A stretch of DNA of 64,000 nt, taken from Lotus japonicus. Taxonomy: Eukaryota; Streptophyta; Magnoliopsida; Fabales; Fabaceae. Where the stretch lies: NCBI RefSeq assembly GCF_012489685.1, contig NC_080042.1, forward strand, positions 52,938,066 to 53,002,065, given 5' to 3'. The notes below the pieces were generated by a model. It made no database searches. It saw only the letters and a program-made list of their open reading frames with translations, and had not been told where the DNA came from. The position numbers and the translations under genes were made by a program. Below are positions 1 to 11,340 of this stretch, piece after piece (the first letter of the stretch is position 1; each line of letters begins with the position of its first letter).

Positions 1-3000
1 GAGACAAGCCTCAAAAGAAAGACAAGTCTATTGCCCTTAAGTCAAAGTCTGACAAAGCAAAAGCCTATCAGGCAGAAGAGGAAAATTCATCTGAAGAGCT
101 ATCAGATGCGTCTGATGATGAAGAGCTGTCTCTTTTCACAAAGAGGTTAAGCAAACTCTGGAAGAACAGACATAGCAAGGGAAAAGGACCAAAGAAAAGT
201 TCAGGAAGATATGAATCTTCATCTGGTCAGAAGAAGTCATCTGGAAAGGAAGTCACTTGCTTCGAGTGCAAGGAATCTGGGCACTACAAGAGTGACTGTC
301 CCAAGCTTAAGAAGGACAAGAGACCAAGAAAAGTCTTCAAGAAGAAAGCTCTCATAACCTTTGATGCAACTGATTCTGATGAAGCTGAGTCAGAAGAAGA
401 TGAAGCTGTGGAGGCTCTAATGGCTACCACTAGCAGAGGTGCTGAAGCTTCAGAAGATGATTCAGACTCTGAGAATGATGATGAGATATCTTATGCAGCT
501 CAGTTAAGACACCTGTCATGGTACCTGGACAGTGGATGCTCGCGACACATGACGGGCACAAGGTCTATATTCCAAGAACTGACACCGCTTAAGTCAGGAG
601 GAGACGTTGGCTTTGGAGGAAATCAGAAGGGAAAAATTATTGGAAAAGGTTCCATAGGAGATGGAAAAATTCCAGTTATCAATGATGTACTTCTGGTGGA
701 AGGATTATTTCACAACTTGCTCTCCATAAGCCAAATTGCTGACAAAGGTTACGATGTGATCTTCAATCAAACAGGATGCAAAGCTGTTAGTCAAACAGAT
801 GGATCTGTTTTATTTTCTGGGAAAAGGAAAAATGATATTTACAAAATCATATCTTCTGAACTACTATCTCAAAAGGTTAAGTGTCTCATGTCAGTTAATG
901 ATGAGCAATGGATCTGGCACAGACGTCTAGGACATGCCAGTCTCAGAAAAATCTCTCAACTTAGCAAGCTAAATTTCGTCAGAGGATTGCCTCGTATGAA
1001 GTACTCATCAGAGGCTCTATGTGAAGCTTGTCAGAAGGGAAAATTCACCAAGAAGCCATTTAAAGCAAAGAATGTGGTATCTACAACAAGACCCCTTGAG
1101 CTACTTCACATTGATCTTTTTGGACCAGTGAAGACTGAATCCATTGGAGGAAAGAAGTATGGGTTAGTCATTGTAGATGACTACAGCAGGTGGACATGGG
1201 TAAAGTTCCTAAGGCACAAAGATGAAACACACACTGTGTTTACCAACTTCATTACCCTAGTTCAGAAGGAGTTTCAATCTTCTGTGATTACTGTCAGAAG
1301 TGACCATGGTGGAGAATTTGAGAACAAAGCTTTTGAAGAATTATTCAACTCCCAAGGAATCTCTCATAACTTCTCCTATCCTCGTACTCCTCAACAAAAT
1401 GGAGTTGTTGAAAGAAAGAACAGAACTCTTCAGGAGATGGCTCGCACCATGATGCAAGAATCAAGTATGGCCAAGCACTTCTGGGCATAAGCAATCAACA
1501 CTGCATGCTACATCCAGAACAGAATCTCCATTAGACCAATTCTGGAGAAGACTCCTTATGAGCTATGCAAAGGAAGACAACCTGATATCTCTTACTTCCA
1601 TCCTTTTGGAAGCTGTTGCTACATGCTCAACACCAAGGAGCAATTGGGTAAATTCGACTCTAAAGCTTTAAAATGTTATTTTCTTGGTTATTCTGAAAGA
1701 TCTAAAGGTTTTAGAATTTATAATATTATTCATCAAACTGTTGAGGAATCTATCCAGATTAGATTTGATGATAAGCTTGGCTCAGAAAAGTCAAAGTTGT
1801 TTGAAAGATTTGCAGATTTAAGCATTGATTGTTCGGAAGCAAATCAACCAACAAAAAGCCCAGAGGATGTTGCTCCAGAGGCAGAAGCATTTGAAGCTGC
1901 TCCAACAACTTCTGATCAGCCTCAGAAGAAGAAAAGAATAGCTGTCTCTCACCCAGAAGAACTGATTATTGGCAACAAAGATGCTCCAGTCAGAACCAGG
2001 TCAATGCTCAAACCTTCAGAAGAGACTCTTCTGAGTCTGAAGGGACTTGTTTCTCTCATTGAGCCCAAATCAGTTGATGAAGTTCTTGAAGACAAAGGCT
2101 GGATTCTGGCAATGCAAGAAGAGCTAGATCAGTTCACCAAGAATGATGTATGGACCTTAATGCCTAAACCCAAAGGTTTCCATGTCATAGGAACCAAGTG
2201 GGTATTCAGAAACAAGCTGAATGAAAAAGGAGAAGTAACAAGAAACAAGGCAAGATTGGTGGCTCAAGGCTACAGTCAACAAGAGGGAATTGATTACACT
2301 GAGACCTTTTCTCCTGTAGCAAGACTTGAAGCTATAAGACTACTGATTTCCTTCTCAGTAAATCACAACATCATTCTCCATCAGATGGACGTCAAAAGTG
2401 CCTTCCTCAATGGCTACATTTCAGAAGAAGTGTATGTCAAGCAACCTCCTGGTTTTGAAGATGACAAACACCCAGAGCATGTCTACAAGCTCAAGAAGTC
2501 ACTCTACGGACTGAAACAAGCTCCCAGAGCGTGGTACGAAAGGCTCAGCTCCTTTCTTCTACAGAATGAGTTTGTAAGTGGTAAAGGTGACAATACTCTT
2601 TTCTGCAGAACCTATAAGAATGACATTCTTATAGTTCAGATTTATGTTGATGATATCATTTTTGGTTCTGCTAATCCCTCCTTGTGCAAGGAATTTTCTA
2701 AGTTAATGCAGGCTGAATTTGAAATGAGCATGATGGGAGAACTTAAATACTTCCTGGGAATTCAAATAGATCAACGACCAGGAGTCACCTATATACATCA
2801 GAAGAAGTACACCTTGGAACTTCTGAAGAAGTTCAACAAGAGTGACTGCAACATCTCTAAGACTCCAATGCATCCCACATGCATTATTGAGAAAGAGAAA
2901 GTTTCCTCTAAGGTTTTTTAGAAGCTCTATCGTGGAATGATAGGCTCTCTCCTTTGCTTAACTGCCTCTAGACCTGATATATTGTTTAGTGTGCATCTCT

Positions 3001-3725
3001 GTGCTAGATTCCAATCAGATCCTAGAAAGACTCACTTAACTGCTGTTAAGAGGATCCTCAAATTTCTGAAAGGAACCACTAACCTTGGCTTGATGTATAG
3101 AAAAACATCAGAGTATACACTTTCAGGTTTTTGTGATGCTGACTTTGCTGGAGATAGAGTGGAAAGGAAAAACACTTATGGAAGCTGCCATTTCCTTGGA
3201 TCTAATCTTATCACATGGTCAAGCAAGAGACAGAACACAATTGCTCTATCAACTGCAGAAGCAGAAGATGTCTCAGCTGCCACTTGCTGTACACAAACCA
3301 TATGGATGAAGAATCATCTAGAAGACTATGGCTTGTCTATGAAGAAGGTTCCTATCTACTGTGACAACACAGCTGCTATCTCACTCAGCAAGAATCCCAT
3401 TCTACACTCAAGAGCAAAGCATATAGAGGTAAAGTATCATTATATTCGCGATCATGTTCAGAAGGACACTCTATCATTAGAGTATGTTGATACTGACCAT
3501 CAGTGGGCAGATATTTTCACTAAGCCCTTAGCAGAAGATAGGTTTTTATTTATTCTTGAAAACCTGAACATGGATTTTTGTCCAGAGTAAGGTTTTCTTC
3601 AGAACTTCTGACCATGGTACCTCTGAAGTCATCAGATGTTACCTCCTTCAGAAGTTACTCGATCAGAAGCACTTAACCCACCGGTTAAACTTCTGTGGTT
3701 AGCAACAATACACGTGTCGCTTCAT
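1..3725 (+). mobile_element. Sirevirus-type Ty1/copia element A, 3' portion
   Basis: This is the 3' part of a Ty1/copia retrotransposon; its 5' LTR and gag N-terminus lie left of the window. Domain order is gag zinc knuckle, protease, integrase, reverse transcriptase, RNase H, which is the copia order. After the pol stop at 3590, about 135 nt of the pol-downstream spacer remain. The element then meets its inverted partner B instead of an envelope-like region or 3' LTR. The closest relative in the window is B; copy C is more diverged and keeps the downstream ORF that A has lost. Confidence 0.93.
3..3590 (+). pseudogene. gag-pol polyprotein of element A (two nonsense codons)
   Basis: One frame is open from position 3 to 3590 except for two single-base stops: TAA at 1488-1490 (GAA in the family, just after the integrase FWA motif) and TAG at 2919-2921 (CAG in B and C). 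Visible domains are a CX2CX4HX4C zinc knuckle (258-302), protease WYLDSGCSRHMTG (519-557), the integrase HHCC zinc site (HRRLGH, CEACQKG) with its Asp-Asp-Glu residues ([21 protein letters not shown]), RT with YVDD (2643-2654), and RNase H with YCDNTAA. The protein begins before the window. Compared with B, A lacks 634 nt between zinc knuckle and protease, joining at 485/486, and reads in frame across that point. With two stops it cannot make a full polyprotein without readthrough. Confidence 0.93.
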
Positions 3726-3922
3726 CTATAGATGTTACATCATCATTATAGCAGATACACCACGCGACTCAAGGAACTATGTCACAAATGAAGTGACACG
3801 TGTATTGTTGCCTACCACAGAAGTTTAACCGGTGGGTTAAGTGCTTCTGATCGAGTAACTTCTGAAGGAGGTAACATCTGATGACTTCAGAGGTACCATG
3901 GTCAGAAGTTCTGAAGAAAACC

Positions 3923-5995
3923 TTACTCTGGACAAAAATCCATGTTCAGGTTTTCAAGAATAAATAAAAACCTATCTTCTGCTAAGGGCTTAGTGAAAAT
4001 ATCTGCCCACTGATGGTCAGTATCAACATACTCTAATGATAGAGTGTCCTTCTGAACATGATCGCGAATATAATGATACTTTACCTCTATATGCTTTGCT
4101 CTTGAGTGTAGAATGGGATTCTTTCTGAGTGAGATAGCAGCTGTGTTGTCACAGTAGATAGGAACCTTCTTCATAGACAAGCCATAGTCTTCCAGATGAT
4201 TCTTCATCCATATGGTTTGTGTACAGCAAGTGGCAGCTGAGACATCTTCTGCTTCTGCAGTTGATAGAGCAATTGTGTTCTGTCTCTTGCTTGACCATGT
4301 GATAAGATTAGATCCAAGGAAATGGCAGCTTCCAGAAGTGTTTTTCCTTTCCACTCTATCTCCAGCAAAGTCAGCATCACAAAAACCTGAAAGTGTATAC
4401 TCTGATGTTTTTCTATACATCAAGCCAAGGTTAGTGGTTCCTTTCAGAAATTTGAGGATCCTCTTAACAGCAGTTAAGTGAGTCTTTCTAGGATCTGATT
4501 GGAATCTAGCACAGAGATGCACACTAAACAATATATCAGGTCTAGAGGCAGTTAAGCAAAGGAGAGAGCCTATCATTCCACGATAGAGCTTCTGAAAAAC
4601 CTTAGAGGAAACTTTCTCTTTCTCAAGAATGCATGTGGGATGCATTGGAGTCTTAGAGATGTTGCAGTCACTCATGTTGAACTTCTTCAGAAGTTCCAAG
4701 GTGTACTTCTTCTGATGTATATAGGTGACTCCTGGTCGTTGATCTATTTGAATTCCCAGGAAGTATTTAAGTTCTCCCATCATGCTCATTTCAAATTCAG
4801 CCTGCATTAACTTAGAAAATTCCTTGCACAAGGAGGGATTAGCAGAACCAAAAATGATATCATCAACATAAATCTGAATTATAAGAATGTCATTCTTATA
4901 GGTTTTGCAGAAAAGAGTATTGTCACCTTTACCCCTTACAAACTCATTCTGTAGAAGAAAGGAGCTGAGCCTTTCGTACCACGCTCTGGGAGCTTGTTTC
5001 AGTCTGTAGAGTGACTTCTTGAGCTTGAAGACATGATCTGGATGTTTGTCATCTTCAAAGCCAGGAGGTTGCTTGACATACACTTCTTCAGAAATGTAGC
5101 CATTGAGGAAGGCACTCTTGACATCCATCTGATGGAGAATGATGTTGTGATTTACTGAGAAGGAGATCAGTAGCCTTATAGCTTCAAGCCTTGCTAATGG
5201 AGCAAAGGTCTCCTTCTGAACTTGGGTAATGAAGTTGGTAAACACAGTATGTGTTTCATCTTTGTGCCTTAGGAACTTTACCCATGTCCACCTGCTATAG
5301 TCATCTACAATGACTAACCCATACTTCTTTCCTCCAATGGATTCAGTTTTCACTGGTCCAAAAAGATCAATGTGAAGTAGCTCAAGGGGCCTTGTTGTAG
5401 ATACCACATTCTTTGCTTTAAAAGGTTTCTTGGTGAATTTTCCCTTCTGACAAGCTTCACATAGAGCCTCTGATGAGTATTTCAGACGAGGCAATCCTCT
5501 GACGAGATTTAACTTGCTAAGTTGAGAGATTTTCCTGAGGCTTGCATGTCCTAGGCGTCTATGCCAGATCCATTGCTCATCATTAACTGACATGAGACAC
5601 TTGACCTTCTGAGATAGCAATTCAGAGGATTTGATTTTGTAAATATCATTTCTTCTCTTCCCAGAAAACTGAACAGATCCATCTGTTTGACTGACAGCTT
5701 TGCAGCACGTTTGATTAAAGATTACATCATAACCTTTGTCAGCAATTTGGCTTATGGAGAGCAAGTTATGTATTAGTCCATCCACCAGAAGTACATCGTT
5801 GATGACTGGAGTATTTCCATCTCCTATGGAACCTTTTCCAATGATTTTTCCCTTCTGGTTTCCTCCAAAGCCAACGTCTCCTCCTGACTTAAGCGGTGTC
5901 AGTTCTTGGAATATAGACCTTGTGCCCGTCATGTGTCGTGAGCATCCACTGTCCAGGTACCATGACAGGTGTCTTAACCGAGCTGCATAAAATGT
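3923..5995 (-). pseudogene. Pol of element B with integrase/RT deletion
   Basis: The frame is open from the candidate splice acceptor to the stop at 3923. It contains protease (WYLDSGCSRHMTG), the integrase HHCC region and its first catalytic Asp. It then jumps directly from the integrase core to the RT motif APLARLEAIR, followed by YVDD and RNase H (YCDNTAA). Aligned to A, nt 1272-2303 are missing (1032 nt, 344 codons), with a shared GAG at both breakpoints. The deletion is in frame, so a protease-RT/RNase H protein without a working integrase could still be encoded. No other stop interrupts it. Confidence 0.88.
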
Positions 5996-7766
5996 CTGCA
6001 ATAGGAATAATTTTTGCTTTAGGTACCCATATCTTGGGTCCTTTCTTGTTAGTTTTCCCAGAAGTTCTTGGAACTTTGGGTGCAACAGAAGGATAACGCA
6101 AAGGAACTTGATTATAATATCTAGACATGTCAAGTTTGAATTTTCCTTTTGGTTTTACTACCTTTGGTGTAACCTTTTCTGGGATGATAGTGCCAGCGGG
6201 AACGAAATGCTTATGCAAGGGTTCGCGTTTGGGCTCAGATGACTCATCTTTCATGGATTGAAAGTAGCCAAGACCATTGTTCCCATTTCTACTCATGCCA
6301 TAGATCATTGAAGCCATAAGACTTCTGTCTATGCCCTTTGCAAGGAACTTTTGAAACGCTTTCTCATATTTTGTCTCATACTTAACATCAGATGATGCAA
6401 GTTGGTCTTCTAGCACATCATTTTTAGCACGAAGAACATCATTGTCATTAACAAGAGTATAGTTTTCATCCATGAGTTCAGATACTGACTTCTCATGAAC
6501 TTCTGAAGAACTGGTTTTAACAGCATATTTCTTTTTAAGCTCTTTATGCTTATTTAGCAGAATATCATGTTTCTTCATTATTTCAGATAAAGCAGTTCTT
6601 AGTTCAGATAGAGAAAAGTCAGAGAATACCTCATCATCATTCTCAGAGTCTGAATCATCTTCTGAAGCTTCAGCACCTCTGCTGGTGGTAGCCATCAAAG
6701 CCTCCACAGCTTCATCTTCTTCTAACTCAGCTTCATCAGAATCAGTAGCATCAAAGGTCACAAGAGCTTTCTTCTTGAAGACTTTCCTTGGTCTCTTGTC
6801 CTTCTTTAACTTGGGACAGTCACTCTTGTAGTGCCCAGATTCCTTGCACTTGAAGCAAGTGACTTCCTTTCCAGATGACTTCTTCTGACCAGATGAAGAT
6901 TCATATCTTCCTGAACTTTTCTTTGGTCCTTTGCCCTTGCTATGTCTGTTCTTCCAGAGTTTTCTTAACCTCTTTGTGAAAAGAGACAGCTCTTCATCAT
7001 CATACGCATCTGATAGCTCTTCAGATGAATTTTCCTCTTCTGCCTGATAGGCTTTTGCTTTGTCAGACTTTGACTTAAGAGCAATAGACTTGTCTTTCTT
7101 TTGAGGCTTGTCTCCTTTGAGTTCAATCTCATGGCTTCTGAGATGACTCACAAGCTCTTCTAACTTCAACGAGTTCAAATTCCTGGAGAGTTTCAGAGCA
7201 GTGACAAAAGCTCTCCACTCCTTAGGCAAACTTCTGATAATCTTCTTGACATGATCACCAGTAGAGTAGCCCTTGTTTAGCACTTTGATTCCAGCAATCA
7301 GAGTTTGAAACCTTGAGTACATCTCCTCAATGGTTTCACCAGATTCCATCTTAAACTGCTCAGATTGTTGTATGAGAGCAAGAGCCTTGGTTTCCTTGAC
7401 CTCTTCATTTCCTTCATGCATCATGACCAAGGAGTCAAAGATGGATTTAGCAGTTTCTTTGTCAGAGATCTTCTCATACTCAATATATGATATTGAGCTG
7501 AATAGCATAGACTTCTCCTTGTGATGATCCTTGAAACGCTTCTTCTAAGCGTCAGTCATTTCAGAACGGGGGATCTTCACTCCTGAAGCATCTACTGGAT
7601 CAGTTGAGCCTTCAATGACCATATCCCAGAGATCTGGGTCAGTGCCAAGGAAATAACACTCTATTCTATCTTTCCAGTACTCAAACTTTTCACCATCAAA
7701 GATTGGTGCTCTGAATTGATTGTTGTTGTTGTTGTTGTTGTCAGCGGAAGTATTGGCTTGGGCCAT
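5889..7766 (-). pseudogene. Gag of element B, long (unspliced) form
   Basis: Start is the ATG at 7766, just downstream of the PBS and matching the start used in copy C. An upstream in-frame ATG at 7784 adds only six residues. A TAG at 7545-7547 breaks the N-terminal gag domain (family motif EYWKDR). Beyond it the frame is open to 5889. The CCHC zinc knuckle lies near 6815-6860, followed by acidic Ser/Asp-rich sequence and then about 200 residues of coiled-coil-like and basic sequence lying in the candidate intron. The last about 30 residues overlap the protease region of pol in a different frame. An open frame of 634 nt through the intron argues that this segment is also coding. Retained-intron versus ordinary gag status needs RNA evidence. 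Confidence 0.8.
5996..6629 (-). other. Candidate retrotransposon intron between gag and pol (634 nt)
   Basis: On the minus strand the segment begins GTATTC directly after GATGAG (donor GAG|GT at 6629) and ends CTATTGCAG (acceptor AG at 5997-5996). A plant-like CTAAC branch motif lies at 6052-6048, about 52 nt upstream of the acceptor. Its length is not a multiple of three. Removing it moves gag into the pol frame, while leaving it in keeps the two in different frames. Copies A (junction 485/486) and C (after the GATGAAAATGAG ending near 58340) lack exactly this segment, and the bases after the junction align without gaps to the B exon. This is the pattern left by reverse transcription of spliced RNA. 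A deletion sharing two bases (AG) is the alternative. Confidence 0.68.
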
Positions 7767-7830
7767 TGTTTGTTTTTCACACAAGGTTCTGGATCACTGA
7801 ACATTGTTAGGTGTTAAAATCAGAACCGGA

Positions 7831-7842
7831 GCTCTGATACCA
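7831..7842 (-). promoter_or_regulatory. Primer binding site of element B (initiator tRNA-Met)
   Basis: On the minus strand the motif is TGGTATCAGAGC, a perfect complement to the 3' end of plant initiator tRNA-Met. It is separated by two bases (AT) from the CA end of the LTR. Confidence 0.93.
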
Positions 7843-7844
7843 AT

Positions 7845-8719
7845 TGAAGGTGCGAAAAACACTAGAAAGGGGGGGTTTGAATAGAGTTTTTGAATCACGG
7901 GTATACTCTTAAGCTTTTTCAAAACTCAAAGATAAAAACTAAGTGTTGAATGATAGGAAGTAAAGCACGCAAGTATTTTATCCTGGATCACTTGAGATAA
8001 AAGCTCAAGCTAATCCAGTCCACCTGTGAAGGTGATTTCTTCCTTCTTCTGATGAAGGCAATCCACTAAAATCAATGAGTGTTACAACTGCACTTTGCAA
8101 CCTGCTAAGTGACTAACAATACACTGATAGGCTGTACAAGGTAGGTGGCGGACAGACTGAGACTTGTTCGACGTTGTACTGTGATAGCGACCTGTCCTTT
8201 CACCAGTTGACTTGTGATCAAGGAGCTTCAGATGAACGTTGGTGAAGCTTCTGATCATCGTCAGATTGAAGCTTGGATTCTTCTGACCTTGCAACTTCTG
8301 CTTCTGAACAAGTTCCTCAGAACTTCTGATCGTCAGAGCTAGAATAGCTTGGGTCTTCAGAATCAATTTCTTGCAAGTCTTCAGAACTTGAGTCTTCTGC
8401 TTCTGGACCGTTCCATTGGAACATCTGGTCTTTAGAACTTCTGACTTGAGTTTTTCAGAACTTCTTGAGAGCTTCTATCTTCAGAGCTTCTGAAGTATTT
8501 GCCACTGTTCAGAACAAACATGGTAGGTTAAAGAGCTCTCTTTTTAGTAACCCTTGGTTCTTCTTCTTCTGAACGAATAGGCTTGGGTCAGATTCAGAAC
8601 CTGTTTGTCACAACTTAAAAAGACAAACATTAGGGTACCACAATTGTTCATCATCACAAACCTTAATTGTAATCATCAAAACATAGAGATGCAACCACTG
8701 ATCAAACCTTGATCTTACA
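7845..8719 (-). repeat. 5' LTR of element B (875 bp)
   Basis: Minus-strand LTR running from TGTAAGATCAAGG (8719) to CCTTCA (7845). The same TGTAAGA...CCTTCA ends bound the LTRs at 38485, 55919 and (start degraded) 21225. It is about 330 bp shorter than those, mainly in U3. Many CAGAAG/TTCTGA hexamers are present, as in the other copies. Flanking bases beyond the LTR are GAATT, and no matching duplicate can be tested because the 3' LTR is absent. Confidence 0.88.
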
Positions 8720-9523
8720 GAATTCAAATATGTTCGTATAACAAAAGCAAAACAAGTGACCCACGACCACCCCAATGCCCAACAACATGTCGTTTTCAAT
8801 TTCATACGACAAGATCAAATACGACATCTTCAAGGCATATTCAACACTTAAAACACTTAAAGCATGTCATAAAACAATAATACACCAACATGGCAAATTC
8901 AAGTAAACAACTAAACACCATAACACCAACTTCATCTCAAGTACATGCAAGAAAATAAAAAACAGGCAGACGCACACACTAATAAAGAAGCTACCCTTAC
9001 CTTCTTAAATTATAGCGCATAAGACGAAGAACCTCGAACTTTGGAGAAAGGATAAAGTTGCTAATGAACTACCAAGGGTGAGGGAAGGTTGCGGCCAAAA
9101 GTGGGAGTAGGGCACTTGAGGTTGATGAGTCTTAAGTGAACTTTGTAGTGAGGGAAGCAGCTACTTAGGTTGATGATTCATGCTTCACTCTAAGGTTCTA
9201 TTTATAGGAGAGATTCACACATTCCTAACCCCTTGAGCAAGTCAGCCAACCCACCTAAAGAGGGAGGTTTTTTTTTTCTTCTGTTTTTAATCCCCTCCTT
9301 CCCCAGCTTAGGTCTAGGTTCATTTACTAACCTTTTTCTTTTGAATTTCTTAGATAACCTCAAGCAACTGTTTCTAGAAAAATCCAAAGATTAAGATATT
9401 AATTTATCCATCCAAATAACTGATCACATTCAGCTTTCCTATGGTTTTCTCTTATTCTAGAAGCTTCATAAAAATTTTAAACTTAAAATCACTCAATTTG
9501 CTTAAGTTTTAAGCTAACTCTTA
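8720..9523. other. Flank of element B; no gene recognised
   Basis: No supported coding region. On the minus strand there is a good TATA motif, CTATAAATAG (9207-9198), then a stretch reading away from it toward AAG|GTAAGGGT near 9000, which resembles a 5' exon and donor. This could be a decayed promoter and leader of a gene or LTR into which element B inserted. Nothing downstream identifies it. Confidence 0.4.
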
Positions 9524-9680
9524 TCAATATATATTATAAAATAAGAACTTCTACGAGTCTTATTTGGTGAGGTGTCAACTCCTGGTTCAATCTCATTAGA
9601 AAAATTTCGCGTGTCAATTTGTTAGATAGCTATATAAATTTTTTATAATCTATTTAATATTTGATTGGTTTTAAAAGGTG
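9524..9680 (+). repeat. Helitron 5'-end fragment
   Basis: Begins A|TCAATATATATTA and then follows the 5' end of the Helitron candidate at 20071 (GAACTTCTA, TTTAGTGA/TTTGGTGA, CACGTGT/CGCGTGT motifs in the same order) for roughly 130 bp before similarity is lost. No 3' hairpin or CTAG end was found nearby, so it is a truncated relic. Confidence 0.45.
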
Positions 9681-10106
9681 CATGATGAGCAAATAAATTG
9701 GATTTTTTTTAGTTAACAACATCCTTATTAGTTTTATTTTAAATTTTAATTTTTTTTTATTTTCTAAATCAAATAGATATTGATTTTTTTAAAAACTTTT
9801 TTTTTTTGAAAACGAAATGAATATTATTAATATAAATACTTGAGCCAAAATTGGCTCAAGGCAGAAGTACAGTACAAAGTGAACCAGAGTGGAACATGTC
9901 AGTTCTAAGTGCATAAAAATGCACAAAACCCACCACCAACCCGCATGATGGCTTCTAGCGAAATCCGAAGAAGGGGCCTCATTAAAACCTTACTGAGAAA
10001 AACCCCAGTAAGGAAAAAGAGTACCACCATCTTGGGAAAGCCACCTTGCATCTAGAAAACATGAAAATATTCCAAATAACAGCTGTAAATTCGTGGACAG
10101 TAAAAC

Positions 10107-10340
10107 AGCAACAGCCTGACGTCCGCAGCAACAAAACAGCAACCAGCAACAATAAACAGCAACAGCAACAGCAATGACAGCAAAACAGAAAACAGCAAAC
10201 AGCAACAATAAACAGTACCAGCAACAGCCAGCAGCTACAGCAGCAACAGCAACAGCAAATAGCCAACAGTTACAGCCCAACAAGCAACAGCAGGGATTTC
10301 CATGACAGCGAAAACGGCAACAGCGAGAGAAAAACAGCAG
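10107..10340 (-). repeat. CAA/CAG-rich low-complexity tract in LINE 3' region
   Basis: On the plus strand this is a run of CAACAG, AACAGCAA and similar units. On the LINE strand it is TTG/CTG-rich and lies between the RNase H end and the tail. It gives spurious Cys/Val/Ala-rich ORFs and is best read as part of the 3' UTR. Confidence 0.75.
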
Positions 10341-11294
10341 CAACATAATACACCAAATCCTCATGAATAATAGCCAATCATACACTAATTGCTTTGTGCC
10401 TGCAAAAAATAAATGAGACAAGAAACGAACACCACTAGTGTCCTCTGTAAGTCCAAATCGATTCCACACAAAAGCATCCTTGCTTAGCTAGCTCATCTGC
10501 CTCTGCATTACCCTCTCTCAAAATATGAGTTACTCCCTTGCAATTCACTAGAGGCAGCAAATAATCAATCAAATTGAACTCATTAATCAACTTCCATGGT
10601 CTCATCTTTCCTCCCTTCACTCACCCAACGGCTAACGTTGAATCACTTTCAACCTCCGCCTCAGATAGCAAAAAATGATGACAAAATAGAAGAGCATACA
10701 AAATGGCCAAAACTTCTGCTTCATCAGCTCTACTCACCTCAACCCTCCTGGAGAATTTGCCTAACATCTCTCCCATGCTATTCCTTAAGATCCCTCCTAT
10801 TCAACCACAACCAGATTGAAAAGAACCATCAACATTAAATTTTAAGGTCATACCTTATGTAACACCCCCTTTTTCCCATTATTTAATTTAAAAATGTTTA
10901 TCAGAGTTTAGAAACATATCTAAGGGAGTATTACACTTCTTCACGAAAACTCATTAAAATTAACACTGATTGTGTTTGAAAATTTATAAGTTCATATGGT
11001 TTTCAAAGAATAAATTATTCCTGCCAATAAAATTTCTAAACCAGCCAGATAATTCTATGATGCATAAAATCACTTATTTAAATAGGTTTATCTTCCATGA
11101 TATTCCAATAAAATTGATCATACTCACAACTTAATTTCATAAGCACTTCGGCCATCAACAGTACGACATCGCCATAATTTAGAAAATTATTCAACAACTT
11201 CCATAAGGAGAGGTTATAAAATCCTCTCAACAAAAGTGTAAAAGTAACGTAAAATATCTACCCAGTGTTACATTACAGAGCAAGACACTTATTT

Positions 11295-11295
<1 letters not shown>

Positions 11296-11340
<45 letters not shown>
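11296..11340. repeat. (AAT)n microsatellite
   Basis: About 15 uninterrupted AAT/ATA units inside the insertion at 10858-13196. Confidence 0.95.

Larger units (their letters stand above)
1..7114. repeat. Large inverted repeat formed by elements A and B
   Basis: Arm 1 is 1-3725 and arm 2 is 3788-7114, separated by a 62-bp spacer (3726-3787). Base 1 pairs with base 7114. The arms are 3725 and 3327 bp, and the difference is fully explained by two events: a 1032-nt deletion in B and a 634-nt segment present only in B (3725-1032+634=3327). Otherwise only scattered substitutions are seen. The spacer resembles the pol-downstream region of copy C when read on the minus strand, so it belongs to B. The palindrome centre therefore lies at the truncated end of A. 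Confidence 0.92.
3726..8719 (-). mobile_element. Sirevirus-type Ty1/copia element B
   Basis: Read on the minus strand: 5' LTR (8719-7845), initiator-Met PBS, gag from 7766, a 634-nt candidate intron, protease to RNase H ending at 3923, then about 200 nt of downstream spacer before the junction with A. There is no 3' LTR and no envelope-like ORF, so the element is 3' truncated at the palindrome centre. It has one nonsense codon in gag (7545-7547) and an in-frame 1032-nt deletion covering the integrase catalytic core and the start of RT. It is the only copy in the window with the intron-like gag segment. Confidence 0.93.

Noticed and set aside
5889..6133. Explaining the gag/pol frame change in element B by programmed ribosomal frameshifting
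   Set aside because: The overlap has no clear slippery heptamer that I can see, and exact loss of a GT-AG segment in two other copies fits splicing better. Not fully excluded.
9982..10469. Cys/Val/Ala-rich minus-strand ORFs
   Set aside because: They are translations of the CAA/CAG low-complexity tract in the LINE 3' region in two frames; no natural start or domain.
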